A stretch of DNA of 64,000 bases from contig CAJNDS010002402.1 of NCBI GenBank assembly GCA_905221605.1, forward strand, positions 372,001 to 436,000. The letters are read 5' to 3'. The notes beneath the pieces were generated by a model. The model worked only from the letters and a program-made list of their open reading frames with translations, searched no databases and was not told where the DNA came from. This document shows, one piece after another, positions 10,809 to 24,970 of this stretch; within the stretch, counting starts at the first letter, position 1, and every line of letters begins with the position of its first letter. Made by a program: the position numbers and the translations under genes. The DNA is from Symbiodinium natans. Lineage: Eukaryota; Sar; Dinophyceae; Suessiales; Symbiodiniaceae.

Positions 10809-12110
10809 CTGTTATCGATGCTCAAAGTGCCAGGCCAGAGACAAGAAGGGCGCAGCCCGCATCCGAGATTTTTGTCCCCTCCAACCCCCGCTTTTCCTGG
10901 GCATTTAATGTTTGAAGGCCCGTCTAACAAGCGGAGGCCAGGGCCTCCAAATCCACCGCCGGGGGGGCTGGGAGCGTGGCCTCGCAAGAATCGCATGAAA
11001 CCGGATCTTGCCTGGTCTGCCACACCCTTGCCGGGTTTCGTTTGGGAAGCAGAGTTTCAAGCAAATTTTTGTTGAAAAGGGAATCCGCCCTCAGGTCCCT
11101 GTGGGACCCAGATCGGCACGGAAAACTTTTCTTGAGAGGGCCTCACCCCCTTCCCCAACATGTCTTAGGACCCCTTGTCAAGCCGGCAAGCTTGGCAAAG
11201 CTTGTCTGTGCACAGAGGCCACCCCTAGTAAAGAAGGACCGTGATTCGCAATGAGCAACATTCTGGCATTGGAGGGTGAGCGGTTGGATGGTTTGCTGCA
11301 CTGGGCTCTCCACCGGCTGCGCCTGCTCACCAAACAAACCTTGGCCTCGGGCCGAAAACGGGGCCCAACTGGCACAATGGCTGGGCAGCGGCACCCCTCC
11401 AGGGATTCAACTTCGTATTGAAGACATTGATAGCCTCGTTTGTAGAGCACCTGGCGACTTCATAAGACGTGTGCACATCTGGGCCACGTAAGGCTCAAGC
11501 CTTGCATAGCATCGCAACGCTCCACATGAGCACGGGAGCCCAGGAACTCTGCGGCTCAGGGCCTGCCAAAGCCAGAGTTTCTTTTTGGGGCCTTTGGGTT
11601 GTTCTTTGAGTGCTATGGGGTTCCGCAGGAGTCTGCACTACAAGAACTCGAGTAGTGCATCTAACCAGCCGCAGCCGCTGCTTTTCAGATTCGGGGGTGG
11701 GTCGTCTTGTTTTGCGCAGCATGGCCGAGCCTTGATCTCAGCTGCTCTTTCCGTGGTCCTTGGCCCATGTTTCGCTCAGAGCGCAAAGTCCTGGAAAGTC
11801 ATATATAAGAACTGTAAAAACCCAAGCGCGCGATGACCAAGGGCAGACTCTCGGACCAGACAGAGGGATGAAGTTCGCGAGCCCATGAGGATGGTCAAGC
11901 TCAGGTGCGGAAAAGCCTTTGGGCGAAACATGCGAAGCCGTTTATGTATAGGGCTTGATGGGTGGGGGGGTTTTGGTGGCGCTTCCTTTGAGCAAAGCCC
12001 TTGTGCAGGAAGACGGACTCAGCAGCCTCTGACTACCACCTCTTTCCACCACCGTCGCCTGCACCCGCAGAGTCTTGTCTCAAGGAGCTGCCTCTGATTT
12101 GGTGCTCCAC
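10809..12110. other. No recognised gene
   Basis: No family motif found on either strand over 1.3 kb. GC-rich, with several short Pro/Gly-rich frames typical of intergenic dinoflagellate DNA. Confidence 0.4.
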
Positions 12111-12116
12111 CACCAA

Positions 12117-12221
12117 GCTTTCGCTAAGGACGACTTCGGAGAGGTACATCTGCTGCCCCCACCCTCACCAGCAACAGCAGCTTTCCGGCCTCAAGTTGAT
12201 CAGGCTTTGGCGATGCTTTAG
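12117..12221 (+). CDS. Uncharacterised Pro-rich exon
   Basis: The + frame reads AFAKDDFGEVHLLPPPSPAT then AAFRPQVDQALAML and meets TAG at 12219-12221, which is also the end of a candidate donor (AG|GTAACT). A similar Pro-rich phrase (SDYHLFPPPSPAPAE) occurs about 75 bp upstream in another frame, so this may be a small internal duplication. It ends about 170 bp before the first recognised CTP synthase exon and could belong to the preceding gene. Confidence 0.35.
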   Translation, partial: AFAKDDFGEVHLLPPPSPATAAFRPQVDQALAML

Positions 12222-12389
12222 GTAACTCTTGCCAATCATGTTCCTACGTAGACAGGGGCGAGAGGGACGGGATCACATTCTCGCAGCCCTGAGCCTGCTC
12301 GGACCGGTTGAGCCCAAGCGACCCCCAGCTCCCTTTCCCTCTTTTCAATAGCACAATGGTCCCCCGTTAGCTCCGGGCTTGTCGGGCAG

Positions 12390-15300
12390 GCGGTGAAGTA
12401 TGTTGTCGTCTCCGGCGGAGTATGCAGTTCGCTTGGCAAGGCGAAGTTTTTGGAACCTGCAATGCGTTCGCAGCGGATGCAATAGACTTGCACTCTCCTG
12501 CAGGGTGTTGCCACGTCTTCAATTGGCGCGCTGCTCCGCGGCCATGGCTTCCGCGCAGCTACCCTAAGCAAAGCATCGATACCATCACAAGTTTACAAAG
12601 TAGGATATACTGCAGCTCTTGCGTATGGGTACAGGTCACTGCTATCAAGATGGATCCTTACATCAACATTGATGCTGGCTTGATGAGTCCGTCTCTTGAT
12701 AGCAGGCAGTGGTGGGTACATCTCAGTTGATTAATTCACACAGGTCACGAGAGTCCGCTTTCAAAAAATAGCTGAGGTACGAACATGGCGAGGCTCTTCC
12801 TTGCATACAGCTTATGGGTAGAGTGTTGGGCGGTTTGTTGTATTGAGCCTTACGCTGGTGGCCTGTGTAGCAGCAGTTTTGTTTTGCAGAAGTCGCACCA
12901 ACCTCGGCCCTGCAGGTTTACGTGCCACCTTGCTGCACTGTTCCAGCATGGCACGAGGGTCAGCGAAGCTTGTCAGCTGCAAGCCGAGGCTGGATGATGG
13001 AGGAGAAACAGACCTCGACCTGGGAAACTACGAGCGCATGATGTACCTCTCACTTGCAAGGCGCCTTGCTTGCGACATCGATGCTGGGCACTGACTCGTG
13101 GCCCATGAGGCCATCGAAGGAGCCCCCAGTAAGATCCATTAAAGGCCACTTCATAGTCCATCATTCGGCGCCACTGCAACATTGCAGGGGTACTCATCGA
13201 CAGATCAGCTGACCAACCGCACCCCTGTGCACGAGTCTGCCCCAGTCCAGGGAAAACAACCTGACGACGGGGAAAGTCTACGAGTCTGTCATCAAGAAGG
13301 AGAGTGCTGTAATGTTCTCTAAAACGTTAAGAAACCAAGACTCTTGGCCGCTTTCCAGGAGAGAGAAGGAAAATATTTGGGCAAGACTGTGCAAGTCGTC
13401 CCCCACATCACCGGGGAGATGATCTCCTGGATTGACAGCTGCACAGTTGCAAAACTTGCAAACGAGCATGTGCACTGCATGATGCGACTCAGGATCGTTA
13501 AAGTGTCTTTGCTTTTCCTGGGTACATGCAAGGTGTTGCCAAGAAGCCTGTAGATGGCACAGGATTGCGGCCCCAGATTTGCCTCCCGGCCGAGAGATCG
13601 AACGGTTTAGGTCCCGTCGCAGCAAAAGTCTTGCGGTTGCATGGGCCTACGCTACAGCATCTTGTGTTATTGTGGGGGTCCGTGACATGGAGGAAGTCAA
13701 CTTCGGGTCCCAAATATGGGGTTGCATAAGCTTATTGATGAGGTTCTTTTCTCGTCAGGCGACAAGCAGCAGACCAAACGATGCTGACAAGGGAGATGTT
13801 GGGGAGAAACATGAGGTGAACCATGTTACACAGGGCCCATATCGGGTTTCTACGCAGCAGCCGTGTTCGAAGCAGGTATGATCGAGCTCGGTGGGACGAT
13901 CGGCGACATCGAGTCAACGCCATTCGTCGAGGCCTTGCGTCAACTGAAGTTCAACTTGCCCGAGATACTTCACTGAACATCAGCCTTCTTTTCTTGTAGT
14001 TCATGTCGGTGGCTCCATAAGCCCAGCCCTACTTAACTCGCAGCTGAGGAACTCGCTTGTCTGGTGCCACTGCTCTTACATACCGACTCTTGAATTTCCG
14101 GATTTGTCCTATGTGTTGGGTTGCACATGACTTGCCGTGAAACTGCTGTTCACAGCTTGCCACCAGGCTTTGTGAACTCCAAGCCTTGGAGGGGAAGGGC
14201 ATGAACAAAGCCCTGAAGAAGCTCAGGAACATGAGCGGCCAGAAGACCAAGCCGACGCAACACTCCGCACCCTGGTGTCGAAGCAGGCTGAGCAGCACTG
14301 CGCCGAACCCCGTGCAACCCCATGTAGTGCAAAGGCTGCAAAGGCAGATTGTAGAGCATCTCAAAATCTCAGGTCAAGGCGCTTCTGGGCCTAGGCAAGC
14401 GAAGTGCAAGCAAGTGCAGTCTGGCACTCTGACAGACTGTGACCGTTGTGAGCGCTGTGGTGATTGCAGGTGTCCAGCCGGACCTGATCATCTGCAGATG
14501 TGTGGACCCGAGAAGCAAACAGGGAAACGTCATGTCCAGGCAAGAGGCCGACTTGAGCTGAGCGAGCGTTTTTGCATGTTTTGTTTGTTTATTCCATGTC
14601 GTTGACTGGTTCTGTAGTTTGTTCTGTTCTCTTCTGCTTCTTCCTGACTTTCTGCCACGCGTGTTTCTTGCTTTGGTTGCTTGCCACTGGAATCCAGTCG
14701 GAGTCGTTCAACCAAAGAAGCTTGAAGCCCTGTAAGCCACGAGCCATACAATTTTCGAGCCTTCGAGCTTTGAGGCCCAGACCCCGTGCTCGAGGACACA
14801 CGAAAGAAGATTGCAAACCAGCCCAAGTCCAAGCAGTGCAGAGTCTCCACGCGGGATTTGGCTTCGAAGTGAGCTGGCTGTCCAGGTGCAACATTCCGGC
14901 GAATCGAATCATCAGCGCCCATGATGTAACAAATCTCTTTCATGTTCCAGGCAGTGCAGCTGACCACCTAAGATGCCCGTTGCTTGGTGGGGGGCGCCGC
15001 GCAGGCATCTTCGCGCAGCAGCATCTCATTGGTGTGATGAACGGCCTGCTCAAGCTCGATGGCTTGGACGTTGCCTGGCTGAGAAAGCCTGACTGCGAAT
15101 CGGGCAACAGACCAAGAGGCCATATCAGGCAAACTAGGTAACGAGTCGGATCCCGCTGCCATTGCGTAGGTTGGGGAGCATGTAAGCCTGACAAGCTCAC
15201 GAATTGCAAAGATGGCCTAAGGTCGCGAAGGCACCAGCACCGGGCCACTGAGCAGCAGTCTGCGTCCCTCCTGCACTCTGCGCAACGCGTCTTCGCACAC

Positions 15301-18168
15301 CTTAATTCACCCCAGGGCATCCCACAAGACTCCACTTAAAAACTGTAACTCCAATAGTGAGCCTGACAGAAGAGGATGCCCCCAGAATAGACCGAGGCGG
15401 CGGAGTGCGCTGCTGGGAGAAGCCCACAATTGCCGTTAATTACTCCCAAATGTCATATTCCCCCATCCTGCAAGGAAGCTTGTCTTTGCTGTGCTAGTTT
15501 TCCTACGCACTTGGCATAGCAGCTCCTTGCGGTTCTGCAATAGCATACAGCCCGAAACATCAGAGACGATGATGCTTCCAGAATTCCAGAAAGTGTTATC
15601 AAGGAAGTGAGTGCTGAAGCCATGAAGCAAGTGGCACGAGGTCGTCAGAAGTTTATGCGGACTCTCAACGACTGGGACAGATTCGCAAAGCAAGTGGATC
15701 AGGCAGGGCGAGAGGGCGAACTGATCTCGATAAGTTGAACTTCGCTCTCCTTAGCATTTTTGTTTGATCAACTTAAATTGGCACATTTTTGCCTCGTTGC
15801 GTGATCGTCTTAAAGGCTGAAGTTGCCAAGCCCGTGACGATCGCTTTTGTGGGCAAGTACAATAAAGGAGGCCGGCTGCCTCGGCTAACAGTATGCCCGA
15901 CATGCGAAAGCCAGCCTTTGTTTCAAAGATGTCAATGCAAACCTCCAAATCCATGCTGAGGTGGGGATGCCTATCAGTCCGTTATCGCTGCGCTTCATCA
16001 CGCCGCTGTAGCTGTCACGAGCACTTTGAATGCAGATAGGCGCGTTCTGAGTTCTGGACAGTCACGAGCGGAGTTTTCATTTTCCCAGACTCCCTCAGGA
16101 AAGCTCAGGATTGTCAGGTTCTCAGTGAATCCGGAGCAGTTCTACAAGTGGCGCTTGAGCATGCAGAAGCCACTGTTGATCAGCCCCGTTCTCTGTAAGG
16201 AATGGATCGATGCAACTGAGTTGGAGACTCCGAGCTCAGACAGCCCAAATTACGAGGAGGAGCTGAAGCGTGTGGCAGCTGCAGAGGTGCTGCTACAGAG
16301 TGCCGGCACATGCACTACTTGGAGGTTCATGGGACTTCTTGCCCAGGTATATCTGTACTTCTAACCCACTTATAAGCCCCTTCAGTGCCCGAATATGGTT
16401 TCTAAGTACAGTTGTAAGTACAGTTATAATCGGTTGATAAGTACCACGAACCTCCAAGTAGCAGGGCAGCGTATGGAGTTGGGAGAACATGGGAGCACAC
16501 ATGGGAGCAAGCCCCAAGTAGCGCCGCAGTGCGCAAGCGAGGCACAGCTGAAAGAAGCCGATGGCATCTTTGTTCCTGGAGGCTTTGGCGATCGAGGCCA
16601 GATGCCAACATCATCCTGATAGCGATCTTCCCAGGGCATTCTTACCCTGCACTGCCGTGCATGTTACACACGGCACATGATCACAGCATGAAGGCGTCGC
16701 AGGCAAAACCCGCGCAGCTGGACTGGCGCACTCTAGCTGCAAAGAGAAACCCCCTGTCAGACATTGTGGAGAGAGCGCTTGCTTCCGTCACAAGCATTCT
16801 GGTTCTGCTTTGGCCGCGCTTCCTGAGTCGCGAGTGGAAGAAGCCGTACCTGGGCGTTTGCCTGGGCATGCAGGCAGAGTCAGGGCCAGTCGAAGACTAT
16901 CGAACAATGCTGAAAGGGTTGCTGCGACAGCACCATGACCATTTGCGGAAGGTCGCCCTGATCAACTTCGCAAAGGATGTGCTCGGCATCGCGGACGCGA
17001 CCAGCGAAGAGTTTGACACCACTGCGAAGCCTTTCGCTAGCACTGACATGCACTCAGATGCGCTGAGCCGAAGGTCGTTGTCAACGTACCCTGAGGTCGA
17101 AGAACCATGTTGTCATCTTCATGCCTGAGATCTCGAAGGAACCACCTTGCACCGAGTTACACTTGGGGGCAGCCTTGCAATAGTCTTGCAGAACATGGCA
17201 TAGTCATGACTCGAGATCGAGCAGATGTGGCATGTGCCGTGAGGAGACCATGGGTGCAAACATGCGACTGGGAGCCAGATGGGTGGAGTTCACCAAGCCC
17301 GAGGAGTCTTTGGCCGCCTCCTTGTACGGTATCCTGGCGGAACCTCTAGCACTGTAAGCTTTGGTAAATGCCACTCTGGCCTTGTCCTTCCAGACGGAAA
17401 AGAAGTGGTAGGGGTGCCAGGGGCAGGGGCCTGCCCTTCCAGACGAAAAAGCGTAGTAGTGGTAGTAGCCGGCAGTAGGTACCAGTCTTGCGACCACCCA
17501 AAACACCAAGAAGTATGCACACTTTCTGTTTGTGGTGGGTCGAGCATCTCGAGTCAAGTGAAGATTCGAATCCAGGTGGTGCTACTCGCGTCCACGAGCG
17601 ACACAGACACCGCAGCTCGACAACAGTCGTATGATGAGACTTGTACGATCACCTTCAACGTGCAGCACAGGCTATGAGTTCAACGTTGCCTTCAAGGAGA
17701 GAATGGAGAAGAAGGGCCTGATTTTCTCTGGTCAGGATGAGAGCAAGGACGGATTCAGCAGAAAAGTCTCTGCTATTCTCTGCTTGTGCAATCCCGCTGC
17801 TTCAAAAACATTCCAAGGAGCGCATGGACATCATTGAGATGGCGACCAAGGTCAGCATCTTGCGTGCACGCAGGATGTGGCAGCCTGCGCTTGTCTCCAG
17901 GACCACCCATTCTACATGGGTGTGCAATACCACCCAGAGTACAAGTCACGTCCAGGCCAGTCGGATCCTTACTGTAGTGTTGTGTAGTACTGCGCAGTTG
18001 CAAGCAGAAGTCCAGAAACTGAAGCATCAAATTGCAGGAGTCATGCTTTCAGACGGCCCTCTTTTGCTGAGGCCATCGCCTCCATTCTACGGCTTTGTGG
18101 CGGCTGCCAGCGAGCCGGGAAAGGCTGGCCTGCGGGAAACAAATCGAACAACTCTACAGTTGGGCTAG
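12390..18168 (+). CDS. CTPS: CTP synthase, split into more than 20 small exons
   Basis: Makes CTP from UTP, ATP and glutamine: an N-terminal synthetase domain joined to a glutamine amidotransferase domain. Exons in family order: 12390-12440 [15 protein letters not shown] (P-loop); 12504-12554 [17 protein letters not shown]; 12635-about 12693 [19 protein letters not shown]; about 12991-13040 [16 protein letters not shown]; 13251-13303 [16 protein letters not shown]; 13359 on [18 protein letters not shown]; about 13532-13590 [14 protein letters not shown]; about 13876-13953 [20 protein letters not shown]; about 14229 [10 protein letters not shown]; about 14470 [10 protein letters not shown]; about 14886 [20 protein letters not shown]; about 15816 [13 protein letters not shown]; about 15967 [17 protein letters not shown]; about 16536 [17 protein letters not shown]; about 16842 [11 protein letters not shown] (nucleophile Cys); about 16960 [19 protein letters not shown]; about 17103 [12 protein letters not shown]; about 17249 [20 protein letters not shown]; 17671 on [20 protein letters not shown]; 17901-17960 [13 protein letters not shown] (catalytic His/Glu); last exon [14 protein letters not shown] to the stop at 18168. 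The start-codon exon is not found, and the FEHGEVFV segment is only partly seen (FQHG near 12942). Confidence 0.93.
16315..16461. mobile_element. Intronic terminal-inverted-repeat element, family 1, copy A
   Basis: The 18-bp ends CTACTTGGAGGTTCATGG (16315-16332) and, inverted, CCACGAACCTCCAAGTAG (16444-16461) match at 17 of 18 positions. The 147-bp unit sits wholly between two CTP synthase exons ([12 protein letters not shown], ending about 16305, and [12 protein letters not shown] from about 16536). The interior is AT-richer, with repeated AAGTACAGTT. It has no coding capacity. A relative lies in the ACP gene intron at 25.06-25.13 kb. Confidence 0.75.
17386..17465. repeat. Direct repeat inside a CTP synthase intron
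   Basis: CCTTCCAGACGGAAAAGAAG followed by TGGTAG recurs 47 bp later as CCTTCCAGACGAAAAAGCG... followed by TAGTGGTAG. Between them lies GGCAGGGGCCTGCC, a perfect 14-bp palindrome. No function is evident. Confidence 0.6.
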
Positions 18169-19495
18169 CATGGGTGGCATGATGTGGCATACGTTCCAAG
18201 CAATTTTCCTGCCAGTCCTAGTAAGGCCAACTTTCGGGTCACCTTGAGGGGAAAGGCCAGGTTACCAGGATTCGATCAGATTTCGGAACCTTCGAAGAAG
18301 TGGGAACAAGTGGCCATCTGCCCCTCGCGACGGTCGCTTGCTTTTGGGACTGCTCGGCTTGAGGAGCTGAGGTAGCCTTCCTTGTGTAGAACGCGGGACC
18401 CGAGCTTGTGGTGTGAACTTCGTAGTTTGGTTTTCTTTCCCTTCTCGTTGCAAGGTTTCAGCACCCTCTGTAAGCTAATTACTTGGCTACTTGTCGGATA
18501 CACTAGTGTTTCCGGGCAGCTCGCTTTATACTTTTAAGTTTTGGCCAAGAGAGCGTGGCTCAGCTGAGCGGAACCGTGGTCACCGAAGCCCCCGTGATTG
18601 TGCGATTCTGTGCGACACCTGCAGGTTGACGAGATGCTGGAGAGTCGGCGTCGGGTGCCCGGAAGATCCGGGAAAACAAACATACGGACCTGTTTTTGAT
18701 CTTTCCTTTCGCCCGCTTCAGGAAAGGAAGGTCCAAATTCGCACTGGACCCCCTTCATGATCTGAGCTCTGAGCGCCGAAGGGGTGTTGGCCTGCGGAGC
18801 CGAGTCACTGGGGCGTGCAGAAGTGACTTCTTGGCTCATAAGTGGCCAGGTTGACCTTCATTGCCTTGGGGCAATGTAGCGTGTGCATATTGCACTTTGC
18901 GACTCAGCTGACCAGCCACTAGAGCAGCGTGGCCAGGACAATGCTGATGGACCAGGTGCACTGGATCCTTATCCGTGATGCATGCGCACGGGATTGAGAA
19001 TCAACAATATACACGACTCAGCAGCAGTCCGTTTTGTCACTTGGGTCACACGATTCTCTCCCTGTTGAGCATGCCATCTAGTTACTCTTTGTCGGGGTGA
19101 TTCTGCAAGATGTCCAGCAAACCTGGGCGGTCATGCAGTGCCGATCTACGTATCCGGTTTGTTCCATAGCCTCGCTCGGCATGGAGTTGCAAGCAACTGG
19201 CGCATTAGTGCACGACATGGTGTTCCCACGAGACTTGTGCTCGCAACTTCGGGCGGCTGCGTGCTCTTATGTACCTGTGTACATGATTGTGAACGCAGAC
19301 CTTTGCAGCGGGGGCCTGCGGGCAGGAGCAACATTCGCATACGTTCGCGATCGCATGTGTGGTGACTGGGTGCTTGATTCGCTTCGGTTTGCAGCGTTCA
19401 GGCCGGGAAGAACCAAAGGAGCAAGCTTCAGCCGGTCATTCCCTTTTTCCCCATTGACATGATGTGAAGATTTGGTGAAGAGTAACTCCTCCGCA
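18169..19495. other. Intergenic, nothing recognised
   Basis: 1.3 kb after the CTP synthase stop without recognisable domains on either strand. Short open frames are not family-like. Confidence 0.4.
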
Positions 19496-19496
19496 G

Positions 19497-19975
19497 GAGG
19501 CAGCTCGTGCGGCGGAAGCAGCAAAGACCATCTACAAGAAGGCCACTGGACATGCCTGAGCCCTCCTGCAGCTACTCCGCTCTCTGGATTGAAGAGCACT
19601 CCGCAGCGGCCGCAGGAGAAGGATGTCGTCGGGCAGGCCGTCATGTATCTTCGAAGGATCCAACCAACTTTTGCACTACAATGAACTACGCTGTCTGTGA
19701 GGTTGAGTCACTTTCACTTGTTGCTCAAGCGCACATGTTCATGGCAAGAGGCTGAGCCATACTACTTGTTTTGTCGCGCAGCGATGGCTTCGGTGCTCCC
19801 TGAGGTTAGCAAGTTGGATGCCACTGAAGAGCATGTGCCTGAGAAGAGCCGTTGGCTGTGCATTGCTAACGTGGGCAATGTGGAGATGCGACAGGCGCGG
19901 CGCTTTTCTCAGCGGAGCTTGCTCAATACCTGCAGCATAGAACTGTCTTTTTCAAAGTTAAAAGACCCTAGCTGA
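19497..19975 (+). CDS. Possible helical exons
   Basis: About 19497-19557 after an AG acceptor: EAARAAEAAKTIYKKATGHA, similar in style to the TPR-like exon at 1172 (AKDAARDAAEAAMAICEE). About 19785-19900: VLPEVSKLDATEEHVPEKSR. No family can be assigned. They may be the 5' part of a gene that is not the aminotransferase, whose N-terminus is accounted for downstream. Confidence 0.33.
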
Positions 19976-20409
19976 AGTTGATACTAGCGAAGATCTGTAA
20001 TGTCTTGCTGTAGACCTAAGAACAGCACACAGTTTTCCTAATTTTTCCCAGCCATGGCGCCGTTAAAGCTGAATCCAATCATCAGTGAGATGGAGGAGCG
20101 GCCGACTCAGCTGCACATCTGGGACCCAATCAAGTTGAGCTGCGCCATGACTTAGTGACATAGTGACATAGTGCCCGAGGTCCACTACGGTAGCAATTTT
20201 CAGCAAGGCAAGGCATATGGCAACATGCCCCATGAGCAACCGTAGCCCAGTTAACCTGTTTCTTGGCTTGGAAAGGTCTCCAACATGAAGAGTCGTGGCG
20301 AAAAAGTGAATGGTGCCCTATGCGCGCCTCAGCGGCATCTCGTGGTCTCTTTCCATGTCTGGGACCCTATTCTGCAATGCCGAAGCGGCGTGCATCGAAG
20401 TGCTCGCAG

Positions 20410-23060
<2,651 letters not shown>

Positions 23061-24170
23061 TGTGTGTGTGTGTTGTTTGGTGACTGAATGACTGCGGCTG
23101 GATCTGGGTTCGCTGTAGGATCTTCGAAGCATTTCGGAGCTAAGGATGCCATTACCAAGCTTCTTGGATCAGCTTGAGGTGTGGTTCCTTGCATGACATG
23201 CGTGCAGCAATCTCTTGGCTTTTGGCAGCTCAGGCTGGGTAGCTGCCTCCAGTCACTGCAAAGCGCCAAAAAGGCCCGAACCGGCTGAAGGCACGGAGCA
23301 CGAATTTCGATTGGAAATCCAGGAAGGACTGCAGCATGCTGTAGCTTTCTGACCAGGGCTACGGGCTACATTGGTTGCATTGTCTACGACATGCCTCTGC
23401 AGAAGTTGCGCTGGTTTCCAAAGCGATGAAGCCATAAAGGGCGTGACACTTTGTGGACCGACGCTGCCGGAGAAAAAAAGCATATGAAAATAAAAAGTTT
23501 TAAGAATCGGACGCTCTGGTACAAGTTGCTACAATGCAAGAGCTTGAGATTGGCCGAGGCAGGAGGGACCCGTCAAGGAAAATCGACTCAACATTGCGGG
23601 CTCCAAAGCATATGTCGCCTGAGCCTCAATTCCGCGGTGCCACAAGGTGCGCAGGCGAGACAGAAGGGTTGCACTATGTGGCACTGTTCAGGCAACAGAC
23701 GAAGCAATGGCAGCCATCAAGGACTGTAAAGACGATGGGGCCCTTGCCGGGCACTGGGCCTTCTCTCCCAAGTCCATTCCGAGCAGCAAGTTTAGATGTT
23801 TAAAATGCTCGGACCCAGGCCACGGCAAACTTTTCAAGAGCCGAGGCTCATCAGATTTGTTGTTCGTGTCTTCCTGAACACTTTCGAAACTTGGTCCCAG
23901 CAGGTTCTGTCACTGTTTGGGGAGACGCGTGAGTCAGTTTCAGCAGGGAGTTCTTTGCTCAGACAGCGCCGTCTCCTACCGTGCAGCGTGCATCACTGTA
24001 CTCACTGTGCTAAGGACGAGCCTGCGAGGCATATCGCCGGACAGGCCTTTCAGTGACAACCTGTGGAGTCAGCTGCAGCCGAATCTGCATCAGGTGAGCA
24101 GCAACCCTTGGCGGTGGCTGGCTGCCTACAATCAAGCGAAGGTGTAGGTGGAGGTCGCATGTACAAACTG
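23061..24170 (+). other. Possible exons after the aminotransferase
   Basis: Short + frames of coding character: about 23281-23345 PAEGTEHEFRLEIQEGLQHA; about 23574-23613 ENRLNIAGSKAYVA; about 23695-23775 ATDEAMAAIKDCKDDGALAG. No domain is recognised and they cannot be joined. They could be the start of the TPR/ACP gene that follows. Confidence 0.33.
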
Positions 24171-24179
24171 CAGCTGAGC

Positions 24180-24620
24180 ACCTTTCAGTGGCCATGGCGA
24201 AACGGTGAAGCCGAGGCCCTGATGTTGTGTGCTAGAGGCTTCCTCGAACTGGGGCCAGCTCCTTGGAAAGCCGTGTGGCTGTGCGGGTATCGTGTGTGAT
24301 CCTTCAGCTGACAAGGACTGCAGGACTGGCAGAGAAGTCTGCTGAGGAGGCCGGCTGGGCAGCATGAGTCTGAGACCTATGAGATACTTTGAGAAGAGAG
24401 TTCTCAGCTGTTGCCCGTGCAGGCGCTTGACATTTTCCACAGAATCAATGATGATGAGGGTGTGGCACGAATCTCAATTCTGAAAGCCGTTTTGGGACAT
24501 GTGACGAAGTACATATTCAAGGCAGCAGCCAACGAGCTGCTGAATGAGATTGGGCCGACAGCGACTCAGAACTTGAGAACTGCAATTCTCGACATGACCT
24601 GCCTCTTTTTAATGTTATGC
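24180..24620 (+). CDS. TPR-like exons just upstream of the ACP domain
   Basis: About 24196-24260: NGEAEALMLCARGFLELG. About 24303-24358: QLTRTAGLAEKSAEEAG. About 24411-24560, preceded by an AG acceptor: QALDIFHRINDDEGVARISI then LKAVLGHVTKYIFKAAANEL. The phrase ALDIF..I.DDEGVA is typical of the second TPR helix and loop seen in many protist TPR arrays (size class R/QxxGDxxGEA). The exons lie 350-800 bp upstream of acyl-carrier exons on the same strand and could encode one TPR-ACP protein or the 3' end of a separate gene. Confidence 0.5.
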
Positions 24621-24970
24621 AGGAGCGGAGTGGCGCTCGGAGGAGGAGCCTATGATGTGGAGGCTGCGGAATGCCGGGGGATGCTGGGTTGGAGCGGCTG
24701 CCGTGATACCTTGGACAAGGCGATTACTGCGGCACCGGAGGCCACTGCCGCAGCATCGTGATGGCCCCAAGATGACAGTGGAGCGATGCGGAGCTCGTGA
24801 GAGCAAGCGTCTGACATCGCTGTGAACTTTCAACTGTCGTCGCTGTTTTCACTTCCCAGGGCTGTGGCAGTGCAGCAGAAGGGGCTTCTCCCTGAGCTTT
24901 CCATTCAGACTGAAGCCCGCGCAGAATGACATAGTGTCCACTCAGAAAGTCTCAAAAGCACCGAGTGCCC

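Noticed and set aside
10376..11075. Arg/Val/Cys-rich and His/Thr-rich frames
   Set aside because: Artefacts of the GT/GC simple repeat.
17545..17620. Possible tRNA because of GATTCGAATCC
   Set aside because: No matching acceptor, D or anticodon stems around it, and it lies beside a CTP synthase exon.
20085..20375. Possible tandem duplication of a HIWDPI/HVWDPI phrase before the aminotransferase
   Set aside because: The match is only about 15 bases with differences, and the flanks do not align.
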